A stretch of DNA of 60,799 nucleotides from Pseudomonadota bacterium (GCA_023386635.1 JAEWJH010000059.1:1-60799), one strand, 5' to 3'. Positions 1 to 8,149 are shown, numbered from the stretch's first letter. A program made the numbers and translations. Notes: a model not told the origin generated them from the letters alone.

Positions 1-1072
1 GCTTGAGACCAAGCGAGATGCGACGCTTGACGGAATCGACTTCCAGCACCTGCACCTCGACTTCCTGCGAGGTCGAGACGATCTTGCCGGGGTGCATGTT
101 CTTCTTGGTCCACGACATTTCCGAGACGTGGATCAGGCCTTCGATGCCCGGCTCCAGTTCGACGAACGCGCCGTAGTCGGTGATGTTGGTGACGCGGCCG
201 GTGAAGCGCGCGTTCAGCGGATACTTCGCCTCGATGCCCTGCCACGGATCATCCAGCAGCTGCTTCATGCCGAGCGAGATGCGGTGGGTCTCGTGGTTGA
301 TCTTGATGATCTTGACCTTCACTGTCTGGCCGATGGTGAGCACCTCGGTCGGGTGGTTGACGCGGCGCCAGGCGATATCGGTGACGTGCAACAGGCCGTC
401 GATGCCGCCGAGGTCGACGAACGCACCGTAGTCGGTGATGTTCTTGACGACGCCGTCGATCACCTGACCCTCTTCGAGGTTCTGCACCAGCTCCTGGCGC
501 TGCTCGGCGCGGGTCTCTTCCAGAACCGTGCGGCGCGACACCACGATGTTGCCGCGGCGGCGATCCATCTTGAGGATCTGGAACTGCTGCGGCGAGTTCA
601 TCAGCGGGGTGACGTCGCGGATCGGGCGGATGTCGACCTGCGAGCGCGGCAGGAACGCCACGGCGCCGTCGAGGTCGACGGTGAAGCCGCCCTTGACCTG
701 GTTGAAGATGGTGCCCTGCACCTTCTCGTTGGCGTTGAACGACTTCTCGAGCTTGCCCCAGCTCTCCTCGCGGCGCGCCTTGTCGCGCGACAGCACGGCT
801 TCGCCCAGCGCGTTCTCGATCCGGTCGAGATAGACCTCGACGGTGTCGCCGACCTTGATCTCGTTCTGCCGGCCCGGGCCGGTGAACTCGCGCAGCGCCA
901 CGCGACCTTCGGTCTTCAGACCGACGTCGATGATCGCCATGTCCTTTTCGATGCCGACGACGGTGCCCTTGATGACCGAGCCTTCCTGCATGTTTCCATG
1001 GTTGAAGGACTCGTCGAGCATCGCGGCAAAATCTTCACGCGGAGCAGCTTTCGCAGCAGCAGCAGTAGCCAT
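1..1072 (-). CDS. rpsA: 30S ribosomal protein S1 (C-terminus beyond window)
   Basis: S1 binds mRNA on the 30S subunit and helps place it for initiation. The 357 residues present start at an ATG (1070-1072) and run off the window edge; the full protein is usually about 560 residues. Several S1 OB-fold repeats are visible, with recurring motifs such as TDYGAFVDLGGIDGLLHVTD and TDYGAFVELEPGIEGLIHVS. It lies downstream of cmk on the same strand, the usual cmk-rpsA order, with about 200 bp between them. Identity is clear; only the 3' end is missing. Confidence 0.97.
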   Translation of the reverse strand, partial: MATAAAAKAAPREDFAAMLDESFNHGNMQEGSVIKGTVVGIEKDMAIIDVGLKTEGRVALREFTGPGRQNEIKVGDTVEVYLDRIENALGEAVLSRDKARREESWGKLEKSFNANEKVQGTIFNQVKGGFTVDLDGAVAFLPRSQVDIRPIRDVTPLMNSPQQFQILKMDRRRGNIVVSRRTVLEETRAEQRQELVQNLEEGQVIDGVVKNITDYGAFVDLGGIDGLLHVTDIAWRRVNHPTEVLTIGQTVKVKIIKINHETHRISLGMKQLLDDPWQGIEAKYPLNARFTGRVTNITDYGAFVELEPGIEGLIHVSEMSWTKKNMHPGKIVSTSQEVEVQVLEVDSVKRRISLGLK

Positions 1073-1269
1073 AAAAAATCCTCAGCGGTGCGCCGGCGAT
1101 TGAACGGGGGCGTTCCGAACACGCGGGCCGCTGGTTCGCAAAACCAACGGCGACCTCCACGCAAACGTGGATGGCCGGCGCGATAACCGTGTGATCGGAA
1201 CGATGATGCTATCCGGAGCGCTGCATCGAGGCGCGAACGGGGCTTTGGTCCTCCAACCGCGAGGGACGG

Positions 1270-1908
1270 TCAGCCGCGCCCTCGGCCCGCTCGGAAAGCC
1301 TCGACGATGTCGAGAGCTGCCCGGACGGCCGGTTCTATAGCCAAGTGCGTGGTATCCAGCAAGTGCGCGTCATCGGCAGGGCGGAATGGCGCAACCGTCC
1401 GCTCCGCGTCGCGCGCATCGCGCTTGCGGATATCGGCCAGCACGGTGGCCGCGTCGGCCGCTTCGCCGCGACCGATGAGTTCCTTGAGCCGGCGCTCGGC
1501 CCTAGCCTCCGGCGAAGCGGTGACGAAGATCTTCACCTCCGCCTGCGGCGCGATCACCGTGCCGATGTCGCGCCCGTCGAGCACCGCACCGCCCGGCGTC
1601 GCCGCGAATCGGCGCTGGAACGCAAGCAGCGCCTCGCGAACGGCGGGAATCGCCCCGACCACGGAGGCGGCGTTGCCGAACTGGTCGGCTTTCAAGGCGA
1701 TCTCGTCGATATGGGCTAGGTCGAGCGCCTGCGCGGCAGCAGCAGCCGCGGCTGCATCAGCCGGATCGCCGCCCCGATCGATCACCGCCTTGCCGACAGC
1801 CCGATAGAGCAAGCCGGTATCCAGGTGCGGCAAACCATAGTGAGCCGCCAGCCGCTTGGCCAAAGTCCCCTTTCCCGAAGCGGCGGGGCCGTCAATGGCA
1901 ATGATCAT
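1270..1908 (-). CDS. cmk: Cytidylate kinase
   Basis: Phosphorylates CMP and dCMP with ATP in pyrimidine nucleotide recycling. The 212-residue protein has the P-loop GPAASGKGT at residues 7-15, followed by LDTGLLYRA and the DGRDIGTVI motif, all diagnostic of the Cmk family, and its length is normal. In relatives it follows aroA directly; here an oppositely oriented ahpC-ahpD pair separates the two, so cmk must have its own promoter in the 169-bp gap shared with ahpC. Confidence 0.97.
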   Translation of the reverse strand: MIIAIDGPAASGKGTLAKRLAAHYGLPHLDTGLLYRAVGKAVIDRGGDPADAAAAAAAAQALDLAHIDEIALKADQFGNAASVVGAIPAVREALLAFQRRFAATPGGAVLDGRDIGTVIAPQAEVKIFVTASPEARAERRLKELIGRGEAADAATVLADIRKRDARDAERTVAPFRPADDAHLLDTTHLAIEPAVRAALDIVEAFRAGRGRG

Positions 1909-1920
1909 CCTGCATTCCTT

Positions 1921-1937
1921 GATAAGTTTACCTTATC
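1921..1937. promoter_or_regulatory. Inverted repeat GATAAG-N5-CTTATC, candidate operator
   Basis: A perfect 6-bp inverted repeat with a 5-bp spacer sits in the divergent region between cmk and ahpC, 13 bp upstream of the cmk ATG and about 140 bp upstream of ahpC. It fits the general T-N11-A shape of LysR-type sites and matches the OxyR half-site pattern only partly. Assignment to a peroxide regulator is inference from position. Confidence 0.3.
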
Positions 1938-2077
1938 GCACTGTTCAGAAAATCCGATTTGACTTCGGGACTCCCGCGCCGCACGAAGCCATTGTGCGTT
2001 GCAAAAGGTCGAAAACGGCGCAATTCGGCGACCGAACTTCCTCGTAGCAGCAAAAAGACGACAAAAAGGAGCAAAAC

Positions 2078-2632
2078 ATGCTTGGTATTGGCGACAAGAT
2101 CCCGTCGTTTTCCGTGACCGGTGTCAAGCCGGGGTTCCAGAACCACCAGGAAGGCGGCCAGTCGGCCTTTGAGGAACTGACCGAGAAGAGCTTCCCCGGC
2201 AAGTGGAAGATCATTTTCTTCTACCCGAAGGACTTCACCTTCGTCTGCCCGACCGAGATCGCGGAATTCGCCCGCCTCGCCGGCGAGTTCGCCGACCGCG
2301 ACGCCGTGGTGCTCGGCGGCTCGACCGACAATGAATTCGTCAAGCTGGCCTGGCGTCGCGACCACAAGGACCTCGCCAAGCTGCCGATCTGGCAGTTCGC
2401 CGACACCAAGGGCTCGCTGGTCGATCAGCTCGGCATCCGTTCGCCGGACGGCGTGGCGTATCGCTACACCTTCATCGTCGATGCGGACAACACGATCCAG
2501 CACGTCTACGCGACCAACCTCAATGTCGGCCGCAACCCGAAGGACACGCTGCGCGTGCTCGACGCGCTGCAGACCGACGAGCTTTGCCCGTGCAACCGCG
2601 AAGTCGGCGGCGATGTGCTGAAGGCGGCCTGA
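2078..2632 (+). CDS. ahpC: Peroxiredoxin AhpC
   Basis: Reduces hydrogen peroxide, organic peroxides and probably peroxynitrite. The 184-residue protein carries the peroxidatic cysteine C57 in FTFVCPTE and a C-terminal LCPCN with C170 and C172, the resolving arrangement of AhpC proteins that pair with AhpD. An AAAAGGAG-like ribosome site precedes the ATG. ahpD follows 77 bp downstream on the same strand, and no ahpF is seen, so electrons are expected to come through AhpD. Confidence 0.96.
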   Translation: MLGIGDKIPSFSVTGVKPGFQNHQEGGQSAFEELTEKSFPGKWKIIFFYPKDFTFVCPTEIAEFARLAGEFADRDAVVLGGSTDNEFVKLAWRRDHKDLAKLPIWQFADTKGSLVDQLGIRSPDGVAYRYTFIVDADNTIQHVYATNLNVGRNPKDTLRVLDALQTDELCPCNREVGGDVLKAA

Positions 2633-2721
2633 GCTTCGCCAACTGATAAGGGCGTCGGGCGGGACGGTCACACGTTCCGCCCGCGTCGTTTCAAGACAAG
2701 ACTTCAAGTGTGGAGATCAGC

Positions 2722-3273
2722 GTGACTGTCGATCAACTGAAGGACCGGCTGCCGGCCTTCGCCAAGGATATCAAGCTCAACGTCTCGTCGATGCTGTCCG
2801 ACGAAACGCTGCCGGCACAGCAGCGCTACGGCCTGTTCCTCGCCTGCGCGATCGCGACGCGCAACCCGGCGCTGGCGCATGCGTTCGAGCAGCTCGCGCG
2901 GCAGCATCTGTCGGACGCGGCGCTCGACGCGGCGCACGCGGCCGTTTCGGTGATGTCGATGAACAACGTCTATTACCGGTTCGTGCACCTCGCCTCCAAC
3001 AAGGCCTATGAGACCAAGCCGGCGCGGCTGCGCATGAACGTCATCGGCAATCCGGGCGTCGACAAGGCCGATTTCGAGCTGTGGTCGCTGGCGGTGTCGG
3101 CGATCAACGGCTGCGGCAAATGCATCGACGCGCATGACAAGGTGCTGCGCGATGCGGGCGTCAGCGAAGACGCGATCCAGACCGCGGCGCGCTTTGCCGC
3201 GATCATCCAGGCCTTCGCGGTGTCGCTGGAAGCCGCCGAGGTGGCGGACTCGCTGAAAGCAGCGGCGGAATAA
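2722..3273 (+). CDS. ahpD: Alkyl hydroperoxide reductase AhpD
   Basis: Thiol partner that re-reduces AhpC, in known cases through lipoylated dehydrogenase components. The CGKCIDAHDKV segment gives the catalytic CxxC and the nearby histidine of the carboxymuconolactone decarboxylase-like AhpD fold. The GTG at 2722 is preferred over an in-frame GTG at 2710 because GGAG (2712-2715) sits six bases upstream and the resulting N-terminus MTVDQLKDRLPAF matches family starts. It gives 183 residues, forms an operon with ahpC and ends at a strong terminator. Confidence 0.95.
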   Translation: MTVDQLKDRLPAFAKDIKLNVSSMLSDETLPAQQRYGLFLACAIATRNPALAHAFEQLARQHLSDAALDAAHAAVSVMSMNNVYYRFVHLASNKAYETKPARLRMNVIGNPGVDKADFELWSLAVSAINGCGKCIDAHDKVLRDAGVSEDAIQTAARFAAIIQAFAVSLEAAEVADSLKAAAE

Positions 3274-3286
3274 CAAGCTTCAATGG

Positions 3287-3325
3287 CCGCACAGGGCCGT
3301 TCTCGCGGCCGTGTGCGGTTTTGTT
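3287..3325 (+). terminator. Rho-independent terminator of ahpC-ahpD
   Basis: A 13-position stem (3287-3299 with 3306-3318, one mismatch) closes a 6-base loop and is followed by TTTTGTTT. It lies between the convergent ahpD and aroA stop codons. Confidence 0.85.
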
Positions 3326-3327
3326 TA

Positions 3328-4662
3328 TCAGCTCAGATCGGCACCGAGCGCTCGCATCGTCTCGACGAAGCCCGGAAAACTGGTGGCGATGAAACTCGTA
3401 TCATCGACCTGTACCGGCTGATCGCTGGCGAGCCCCATCATCAGCGCCGCCATGGCGAGACGATGATCCATATGCGTGGCGACGAGGCCGCCGCCGGGCG
3501 CACGGCCTTTCCCGCGCACGATCAGATCGTCCTTGTCGATGTCCACGTCGACGCCATTGACCCGCAGCATGTCGGCGGTTGCGGCAAGACGGTCGGATTC
3601 CTTCACCCTTAATTCCTGCAGGCCGCGCATGCGCGTTTCGCCCTCGGCGAACGCGGCGGCGACCGCCAGCACGATATATTCGTCGATCATCGACGGCGCG
3701 CGCGTCGCCGGCACGTCGACGCCTTTCAGCGCCGAGAACGTGACGCGCAGATCGGCGATCTCCTCGCCTTCGCTGCGCGATGCCACCGTCTCGATCGACG
3801 CGCCCATTTCCTTGAGCGTCGTGAAGAGCCCGGTGCGCAGCGGGTTCATCATCACGTTTTCAAGCACGATGTCGGAGCCGGGCGTCACCAGCGCACCGAC
3901 CATCGCGAACGCGGCCGAAGACGGATCGGACGGCACCACCACCTCGGTCGGGCTCAATTCCGGCTGGCCGGTGAGCACGATGCGCCGGCCATGGTCGCCA
4001 TGGTTGGTGCATTTGATCTCTGCGCCGAACTGGCGAAGCATCCGCTCGGTGTGGTCGCGGGTCGCTTCCGCCTCGATCACGATCGTCTTGCCGGGCGCGG
4101 CAAGACCGGCGAGCAGCACCGCGGATTTGAGCTGCGCCGATGCCACCGGCGGCTCGTATTCGATCGGCAGGGGATCGGCGGCACCGCGCAAAACCAGCGG
4201 CAGCCGGCCACCCTCGCCCACCGACACGACCCGCGCGCCGATCCGGATCAGCGGATCGAGCACCCGCTGCATCGGCCGCGAGCGCAGGCTGGCGTCACCG
4301 TCGAAGGTCGCCTCCACCGGGCAGCCCGCCACCGCCCCGATCACCAGGCGGCAGCCGGTGCCGGAATTGCCGAAATCGAGCGGCGCCTGCGGCTGGGCGA
4401 ACCCGCCGACACCGACGCCCCGCACCCGCCAGACACCATCATCGCTGCGCTCGACCTGCGCGCCGAGCGCGCGCATGGCCTTGCCGGTATTGATGACGTC
4501 CTCGCCCTCGAGAAGCCCGGTGATCCGCGTTTCGCCGACGGTCAGCGCCCCCAGAATCAGCGCGCGATGCGAGATCGACTTGTCGCCCGGCGCCCGCAGA
4601 CGGCCAGTGAGGGCCCCGCTGCGGCGGGCGGCGAGCGGCTGAGGGATGGCGGCGTCGGTCAA
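3328..4662 (-). CDS. aroA: 3-phosphoshikimate 1-carboxyvinyltransferase (EPSP synthase)
   Basis: Joins phosphoenolpyruvate to shikimate-3-phosphate in aromatic amino acid synthesis. The 444 residues include GDKSISHR at 26-33, SAQLK at 175-179 and RDHTE at 202-206, the signatures of class II EPSP synthases of the Agrobacterium CP4 kind. The loop reads FGNSGTG (97-103), so the position that is alanine in the CP4 enzyme is glycine (G101) here. The gene is divergent from the TIGR02300 gene and convergent with ahpD. Confidence 0.97.
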   Translation of the reverse strand: MTDAAIPQPLAARRSGALTGRLRAPGDKSISHRALILGALTVGETRITGLLEGEDVINTGKAMRALGAQVERSDDGVWRVRGVGVGGFAQPQAPLDFGNSGTGCRLVIGAVAGCPVEATFDGDASLRSRPMQRVLDPLIRIGARVVSVGEGGRLPLVLRGAADPLPIEYEPPVASAQLKSAVLLAGLAAPGKTIVIEAEATRDHTERMLRQFGAEIKCTNHGDHGRRIVLTGQPELSPTEVVVPSDPSSAAFAMVGALVTPGSDIVLENVMMNPLRTGLFTTLKEMGASIETVASRSEGEEIADLRVTFSALKGVDVPATRAPSMIDEYIVLAVAAAFAEGETRMRGLQELRVKESDRLAATADMLRVNGVDVDIDKDDLIVRGKGRAPGGGLVATHMDHRLAMAALMMGLASDQPVQVDDTSFIATSFPGFVETMRALGADLS

Positions 4663-4837
4663 ATCGGAAGTCCCTTTTGAACAAAAACGAGCGGCTGGAG
4701 GGATCAGGCGGGGGCGATGCCCCGGACAATGCGGCGCCGTCCTAACACGCCCCGGCGCGGGCCGTCACCCGGCGGCAACACGCCGGACCCGCGCTGGCGG
4801 GCCGCGTCCTTCTCATACGCTGGCGCCGTTTGCGCTA

Positions 4838-4866
4838 TTGACAGCGGCCGTTTGACTGGCCAAGTG
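4838..4866 (+). promoter_or_regulatory. Candidate -35 box for the TIGR02300 gene
   Basis: A consensus TTGACA at 4838-4843 is followed 17 bases later by CAAGTG, which is a poor -10 match. It lies about 70 bp upstream of the GTG start. The call rests mainly on the -35 box. Confidence 0.3.
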
Positions 4867-4932
4867 AAGCACGATTTTTTCTGCCGCCTTTCTGACGGCT
4901 CGTCCCAAGGCAAGCTCTTCAAGGATTGTCAC

Positions 4933-5331
4933 GTGGCTAAACCTGAGCTCGGCACCAAACGCCTTTGCGCCAGTTGCGGGGCTAAGTTTTACGACCTGAA
5001 CAAAGACCCGATCATCTGCCCGAAATGCGAGGCGGTGTTCGTGGTTCCGGTCGTGACCACCCGCGCGTCCCGTGCCGATGCGGCGCGCGCGCCAGTCAAG
5101 AACGTGGCGGTCGAGCCGGAGACGGTGGATGCCGATTTCGTCTCGCTCGAGGACGCTGATGCGGAAGCGGCCGGCGGCAAGAAAGCCGCCGCCGTCGGCG
5201 ATGTGGATGTCGAAGACGAAGCCGGCGATGACGCCGCCGACGACGACACCTTCATCGAGGAAACCGACGACGCTGACGATGACGTCACCGATATTATCGG
5301 CGACGCTGGAGACAAAGAGGAAGAGACCTAG
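4933..5331 (+). CDS. TIGR02300 family (FYDLN-acid) protein
   Basis: A conserved alphaproteobacterial protein of unknown function. The N-terminus has paired cysteines, C12/C15 in LCASCGAKFYDLN and C29/C32 in ICPKC, suggesting a small zinc ribbon. The rest, from about residue 65, is strongly acidic (runs of D and E). The GTG at 4933 is chosen because AAGGA sits seven bases upstream and it gives the family start MAKPELGTKR; the frame is open much further upstream but that part is low complexity. It gives 132 residues. tRNA-Ala follows 26 bp downstream. Confidence 0.92.
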   Translation: MAKPELGTKRLCASCGAKFYDLNKDPIICPKCEAVFVVPVVTTRASRADAARAPVKNVAVEPETVDADFVSLEDADAEAAGGKKAAAVGDVDVEDEAGDDAADDDTFIEETDDADDDVTDIIGDAGDKEEET

Positions 5332-5357
5332 TATAAGCTCGACCCGTTTCCCGTTTC

Positions 5358-5433
5358 GGGGCCATAGCTCAGCTGGGAGAGCGCCTGCATGGCATGCAGG
5401 AGGTCGGCGGTTCGATCCCGCCTGGCTCCACCA
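5358..5433 (+). tRNA. tRNA-Ala (anticodon GGC)
   Basis: A 76-base cloverleaf: acceptor GGGGCCA pairs with TGGCTCC (one G-T pair), the D-arm contains AGCTCAGCTGGGAGAGC, the anticodon stem CCTGC/GCAGG holds the loop ATGGCAT, and the T-arm has GGTTCGATCCC. The 3' ACCA is encoded. Confidence 0.97.
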
Positions 5434-5464
5434 ACCTTCGCCGCAGAAACTGCGCGATCAAAAT

Positions 5465-5492
5465 AAAAGCCGCCCTTCCGGGCGGCTTTTTT
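5465..5492 (+). terminator. Rho-independent terminator after tRNA-Ala
   Basis: A perfect 11-bp stem (5465-5475 with 5480-5490) with a TTCC loop is followed by further T residues. It ends the tRNA transcript and, being flanked by A and T runs, may also serve the convergent wall hydrolase gene ending at 5517. Confidence 0.9.
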
Positions 5493-5516
5493 GTTGGGAT
5501 GCTGCGCGCGAGACGG

Positions 5517-6809
5517 TCAGTGCTTCGCCGCCGTCTTCAGCGGCTTCATCCAGCCGGGCTCATCGGAGCCATCGCCCCAGTTGTAGGGCCGGTAGAACAG
5601 ATGCAGGCCCGTCTTGAAGTAGCGGCGCATCTCGTGGATCCAGTTCGGCCGCACATACATCGCGTGATAGTGCGTCGACTTCGCCACCTCCGGCACCCAC
5701 AACTTGCCATCGAGCGTCTGCTTGGCGATGCGCACGGAGCGCGCCCATGAGCCGCGGTCGTGGATCGCCTTGCTCTTGCCGTCGCAGGCGAAGGTGAACT
5801 GGCACGCCAGACGCCGGTTGGCGTTCTGATAGACGACCGAGCAGACGTCTTTCGGATAAAACGGCGAGAACACGCGGTTCATGACCACCTGCGCGACCGC
5901 CATCTGGCCGCGCACCGGCTCGCTGCGCGATTCGAAATAGACCGCGTTGGCGAGGCAGCGCTCGGCCTTGGCGCGCTCCTTGGCATTGATGTCGAGACCG
6001 AGCAGTTCGGCCGGCGTCGGCACATGCGGGCCATCCTCACGCTCCGGCGAGGGTCGCGGCAGCGGCACCGCGGCGAGCGACGGGAACGGCGATACGGCCG
6101 ACGGCAGCGGAGCGCTGTCGACCGCGCGCGAAGCATCCGGCGTCAGCGTCGTCAGGCTGGCCGATTTCAGCATCGGCTCAGGCGTTTCCAGCGGCGGCAT
6201 GCTGATGAGATCGTCCGGCGAGGCCGATGCCAGCACCATCGCCGGCGGCGCTTTCACCAGGGCCGGCGACGTCACCGCGCGGTCCGCGATCATCGGACGC
6301 GGCGCGCGCACGCTCATGGTCGGGAGATCGGGAGAGGCCGCCATGACCGGCGCTGACGGTGATGACTGCGCCGCACGCGGCGCAGCCGTCGCGACTTTGA
6401 CCGCATTCGGCTGCGGCTTCACCGGCGGGACCGCAGCGGACGCGACCACCGGCTGCGGCGCAGCGCGCGCGGCAAGATCGAGATCCGCCAGCACGTAAGG
6501 CGAGCGATACGGCACGCGCGCGGTGGCGCCGATGTCGCGCAGGAAGTCCGCCTTCACCACCACATGCTCGGACGCGACCTTTTCATGCCCACCCGGCAAC
6601 AATGCCGTGAGCATCGGACTGACGCGATCCCGCAGCATCTGCTGCGCGTCGGCCAGCGACCGCACCTCGATGATGTCGAAGAAGCTGAAAGCGAGCGACA
6701 CACCGGCGAGCAGGATGCAGACGATCTTCGCCGCACCGATCACACGCTGCTCCGACGATTGCGCAAAGAATGCGTCGTCACGTTCAAACGTCTGTGCTTG
6801 TGCGATCAC
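5517..6809 (-). CDS. SleB-like cell wall hydrolase, membrane anchored
   Basis: Probable peptidoglycan hydrolase. Residues about 24-45 (IGAAKIVCILLAGVSLAF) form a single membrane segment, the middle (about 60-275) is a Pro/Ala-rich linker, and residues 280-430 match the Hydrolase_2/SleB fold, with the candidate catalytic glutamate E293 in AVYFESRSEP. The layout suggests a catalytic domain held in the periplasm by an N-terminal anchor. Family membership is clear from the C-terminal domain; the exact bond cut is not known. It is divergent from the heat-shock locus. Confidence 0.88.
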   Translation of the reverse strand: MIAQAQTFERDDAFFAQSSEQRVIGAAKIVCILLAGVSLAFSFFDIIEVRSLADAQQMLRDRVSPMLTALLPGGHEKVASEHVVVKADFLRDIGATARVPYRSPYVLADLDLAARAAPQPVVASAAVPPVKPQPNAVKVATAAPRAAQSSPSAPVMAASPDLPTMSVRAPRPMIADRAVTSPALVKAPPAMVLASASPDDLISMPPLETPEPMLKSASLTTLTPDASRAVDSAPLPSAVSPFPSLAAVPLPRPSPEREDGPHVPTPAELLGLDINAKERAKAERCLANAVYFESRSEPVRGQMAVAQVVMNRVFSPFYPKDVCSVVYQNANRRLACQFTFACDGKSKAIHDRGSWARSVRIAKQTLDGKLWVPEVAKSTHYHAMYVRPNWIHEMRRYFKTGLHLFYRPYNWGDGSDEPGWMKPLKTAAKH

Positions 6810-7235
6810 GGGCCGCTCCCTGTCTGCCGAATGCGTTGTTCGACAGCGCTGAAACTAGCGGCTCAATTTGCTTATGGACGATGCGCGAAAAGTTTTTGCC
6901 GAAGTAACGTAAAAAACGAAACGCGCGCTTTACCATGAACGAGCGCGAGCGATGCGCTCGAACACGCCGCGTTAAGGCAAATGATTCAACTTTTATCGAT
7001 TGTATCAAGACACTGTTCGCCAAGAGAGCTCGAAGCCTCGCGCGATGCGACGTGGCTCGCCGTTTCATCGGCGTGGCTCGCGACGCCGCGAACATCAGGC
7101 GCCGGTACGCCGTTACGAGACCGCAACGGCGATCCGCCTCGCCGCCGCTGTTCGCGGTTTGAGTGTCCGCTTTCAGGCATCGCTTGCCGGAGCAATCCGA
7201 ACCCTCGCTACGCCCCGGGAAAAGTTCCGAACCTG
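6810..7235. other. 426-bp intergenic region, no gene seen
   Basis: This stretch between the wall hydrolase start and the hsp20 promoter is less GC-rich than its surroundings near 6850-7020. Short open frames cross it (for example 6935-7162) but none has a ribosome site, recognisable product or clear coding pattern. It presumably holds the hydrolase promoter. Confidence 0.4.
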
Positions 7236-7264
7236 CTTGCGGGGGCCGCCACCGGCCCCCATAT
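7236..7264 (+). promoter_or_regulatory. Sigma32-type promoter of the hsp20 operon
   Basis: CTTGCG at 7236-7241 and CCCCATAT at 7257-7264 are separated by 15 bases. The -10 element is a full match to the heat-shock pattern CCCCATNT and the -35 keeps the CTTG core of CTTGAA. Transcription would begin near 7271, leaving an 85-base leader. Confidence 0.6.
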
Positions 7265-7270
7265 TCGGAG

Positions 7271-7355
7271 CACCGGAAGGGAAAAAGCCCCTCCGGGACG
7301 GGGGTGCCGCAAGGGCCCTCACCCAAAGTCGCTTCTCACGAGGGCTTTGACGTCC
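7271..7355 (+). promoter_or_regulatory. ROSE-like RNA thermometer in the hsp20 leader
   Basis: Three hairpins fill the leader: 7273-7281 with 7288-7296 (one mismatch), 7302-7306 with 7320-7324, and a start-proximal one, 7325-7328 with 7345-7348, continuing inward. In the last, TCGCT (7329-7333) faces the ribosome-binding GAGGG (7340-7344) with G7331 unpaired. ROSE elements have the same U(U/C)GCU motif opposite the Shine-Dalgarno with a critical G. Pairings were worked out by eye; no folding program or Rfam model was run. Confidence 0.6.
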
Positions 7356-7781
7356 ATGACCAGAGTTCCGTCCCTGTCCAGCCCGTTCCTTTTGGGTTTC
7401 GACGAAATCGAGCGCGTGCTCGATCGCGTCGCCAAGGGCGCCGACGGTTATCCTCCCTACAACATCGAGCGGGTCGCCCGCAGCGAAGGGCAGCCGGACC
7501 GGCTGCGCATCACGCTGGCGGTCGCCGGGTTCACCCGGGACCAGCTCGACGTGACCATCGAGGAAAGCCAGCTGGTGATCCGCGGCCGGCAGCAGGACGA
7601 CAAGACCCGGCAGTATCTCCATCGCGGCATCGCCGCGCGCCAATTCCAGCGCACCTTCGTGCTGGCGGAAGGCATGGAGGTGCTCGGCGCCGACCTGAAG
7701 AACGGACTGCTGTCCGTCGATCTGGTCCGGCCTGAGCCGGAGCGTGTCGTCCGGTCGATCGCGATCAGCGAGCAGGACTGA
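7356..7781 (+). CDS. Hsp20 family small heat-shock protein
   Basis: Alpha-crystallin-type holdase that binds unfolding proteins in the cytoplasm. The 141 residues start MTRVPSLSSPFLLGFDEIER, as in rhizobial class A small heat-shock proteins, and contain the alpha-crystallin domain at about 35-130 with the NGLLSVDL segment that corresponds to the conserved GxLxxxxP-type end strand. The frame is open 125 codons upstream, but the ATG at 7356 is where family homology starts and lies behind the leader thermometer. A DUF1150 gene follows 68 bp downstream. Confidence 0.94.
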   Translation: MTRVPSLSSPFLLGFDEIERVLDRVAKGADGYPPYNIERVARSEGQPDRLRITLAVAGFTRDQLDVTIEESQLVIRGRQQDDKTRQYLHRGIAARQFQRTFVLAEGMEVLGADLKNGLLSVDLVRPEPERVVRSIAISEQD

Positions 7782-7849
7782 ACGAACTCTGTAACGGCGA
7801 AGTACCAACAAGAAGGGCTCGACCACGCGCACAGAAAGGATCGAGAGCC

Positions 7850-8149
7850 ATGACCAACGTGACCAATCTGACCACCAACAAGACCGACACAGCCACCGAG
7901 ACCGGATTGCATCCGGTGATCACGCAGGAAGCGCTCGCCCATCTCGGCGACGGCCAGATCGCCTATGTGCGGCCGGTCCGCTCCGAGGACGTGAAATCGC
8001 TGTTCCCGCAGATTCCGGAGATGGCGGACGGCATCGCGCTGTTCGCGCTGCATGCCGCTGACGGCACGCCGATGATGCTCACGGACAGCCGCGAAGCCGC
8101 GCTCGCCAACGCCTGGAGCCATTCGCTGCAGCCCATGAGCGTTCACTAA
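7850..8149 (+). CDS. DUF1150 family protein
   Basis: A 99-residue cytoplasmic protein of unknown function, found in alphaproteobacteria usually next to an Hsp20 gene. Its central region (AYVRPVRSEDVKSLFPQIPE, then GIALFALHAADGTPMML) matches the DUF1150 pattern as I know it. GAAAGGA upstream of the ATG is a good ribosome site. The constant link to Hsp20 suggests a role in heat response, but that is inference. The stop codon lies within a short tandem repeat. Confidence 0.88.
   Translation: MTNVTNLTTNKTDTATETGLHPVITQEALAHLGDGQIAYVRPVRSEDVKSLFPQIPEMADGIALFALHAADGTPMMLTDSREAALANAWSHSLQPMSVH

Noticed and set aside
4717..4932. N-terminal extension of the TIGR02300 protein
   Set aside because: Low-complexity Arg/Pro/Gly sequence without homology; the GTG at 4933 has a ribosome site and matches family starts.
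6935..7162. 75-residue open frame upstream of hsp20
   Set aside because: No ribosome site, basic low-complexity composition, and no recognisable family; treated as non-coding.
7224..7271. Long hairpin (7224-7231 with 7264-7271, enclosing GGGGGCC and GGCCCCC)
   Set aside because: It overlaps the predicted promoter, so it would not be in the transcript; it was therefore not counted as part of the thermometer.
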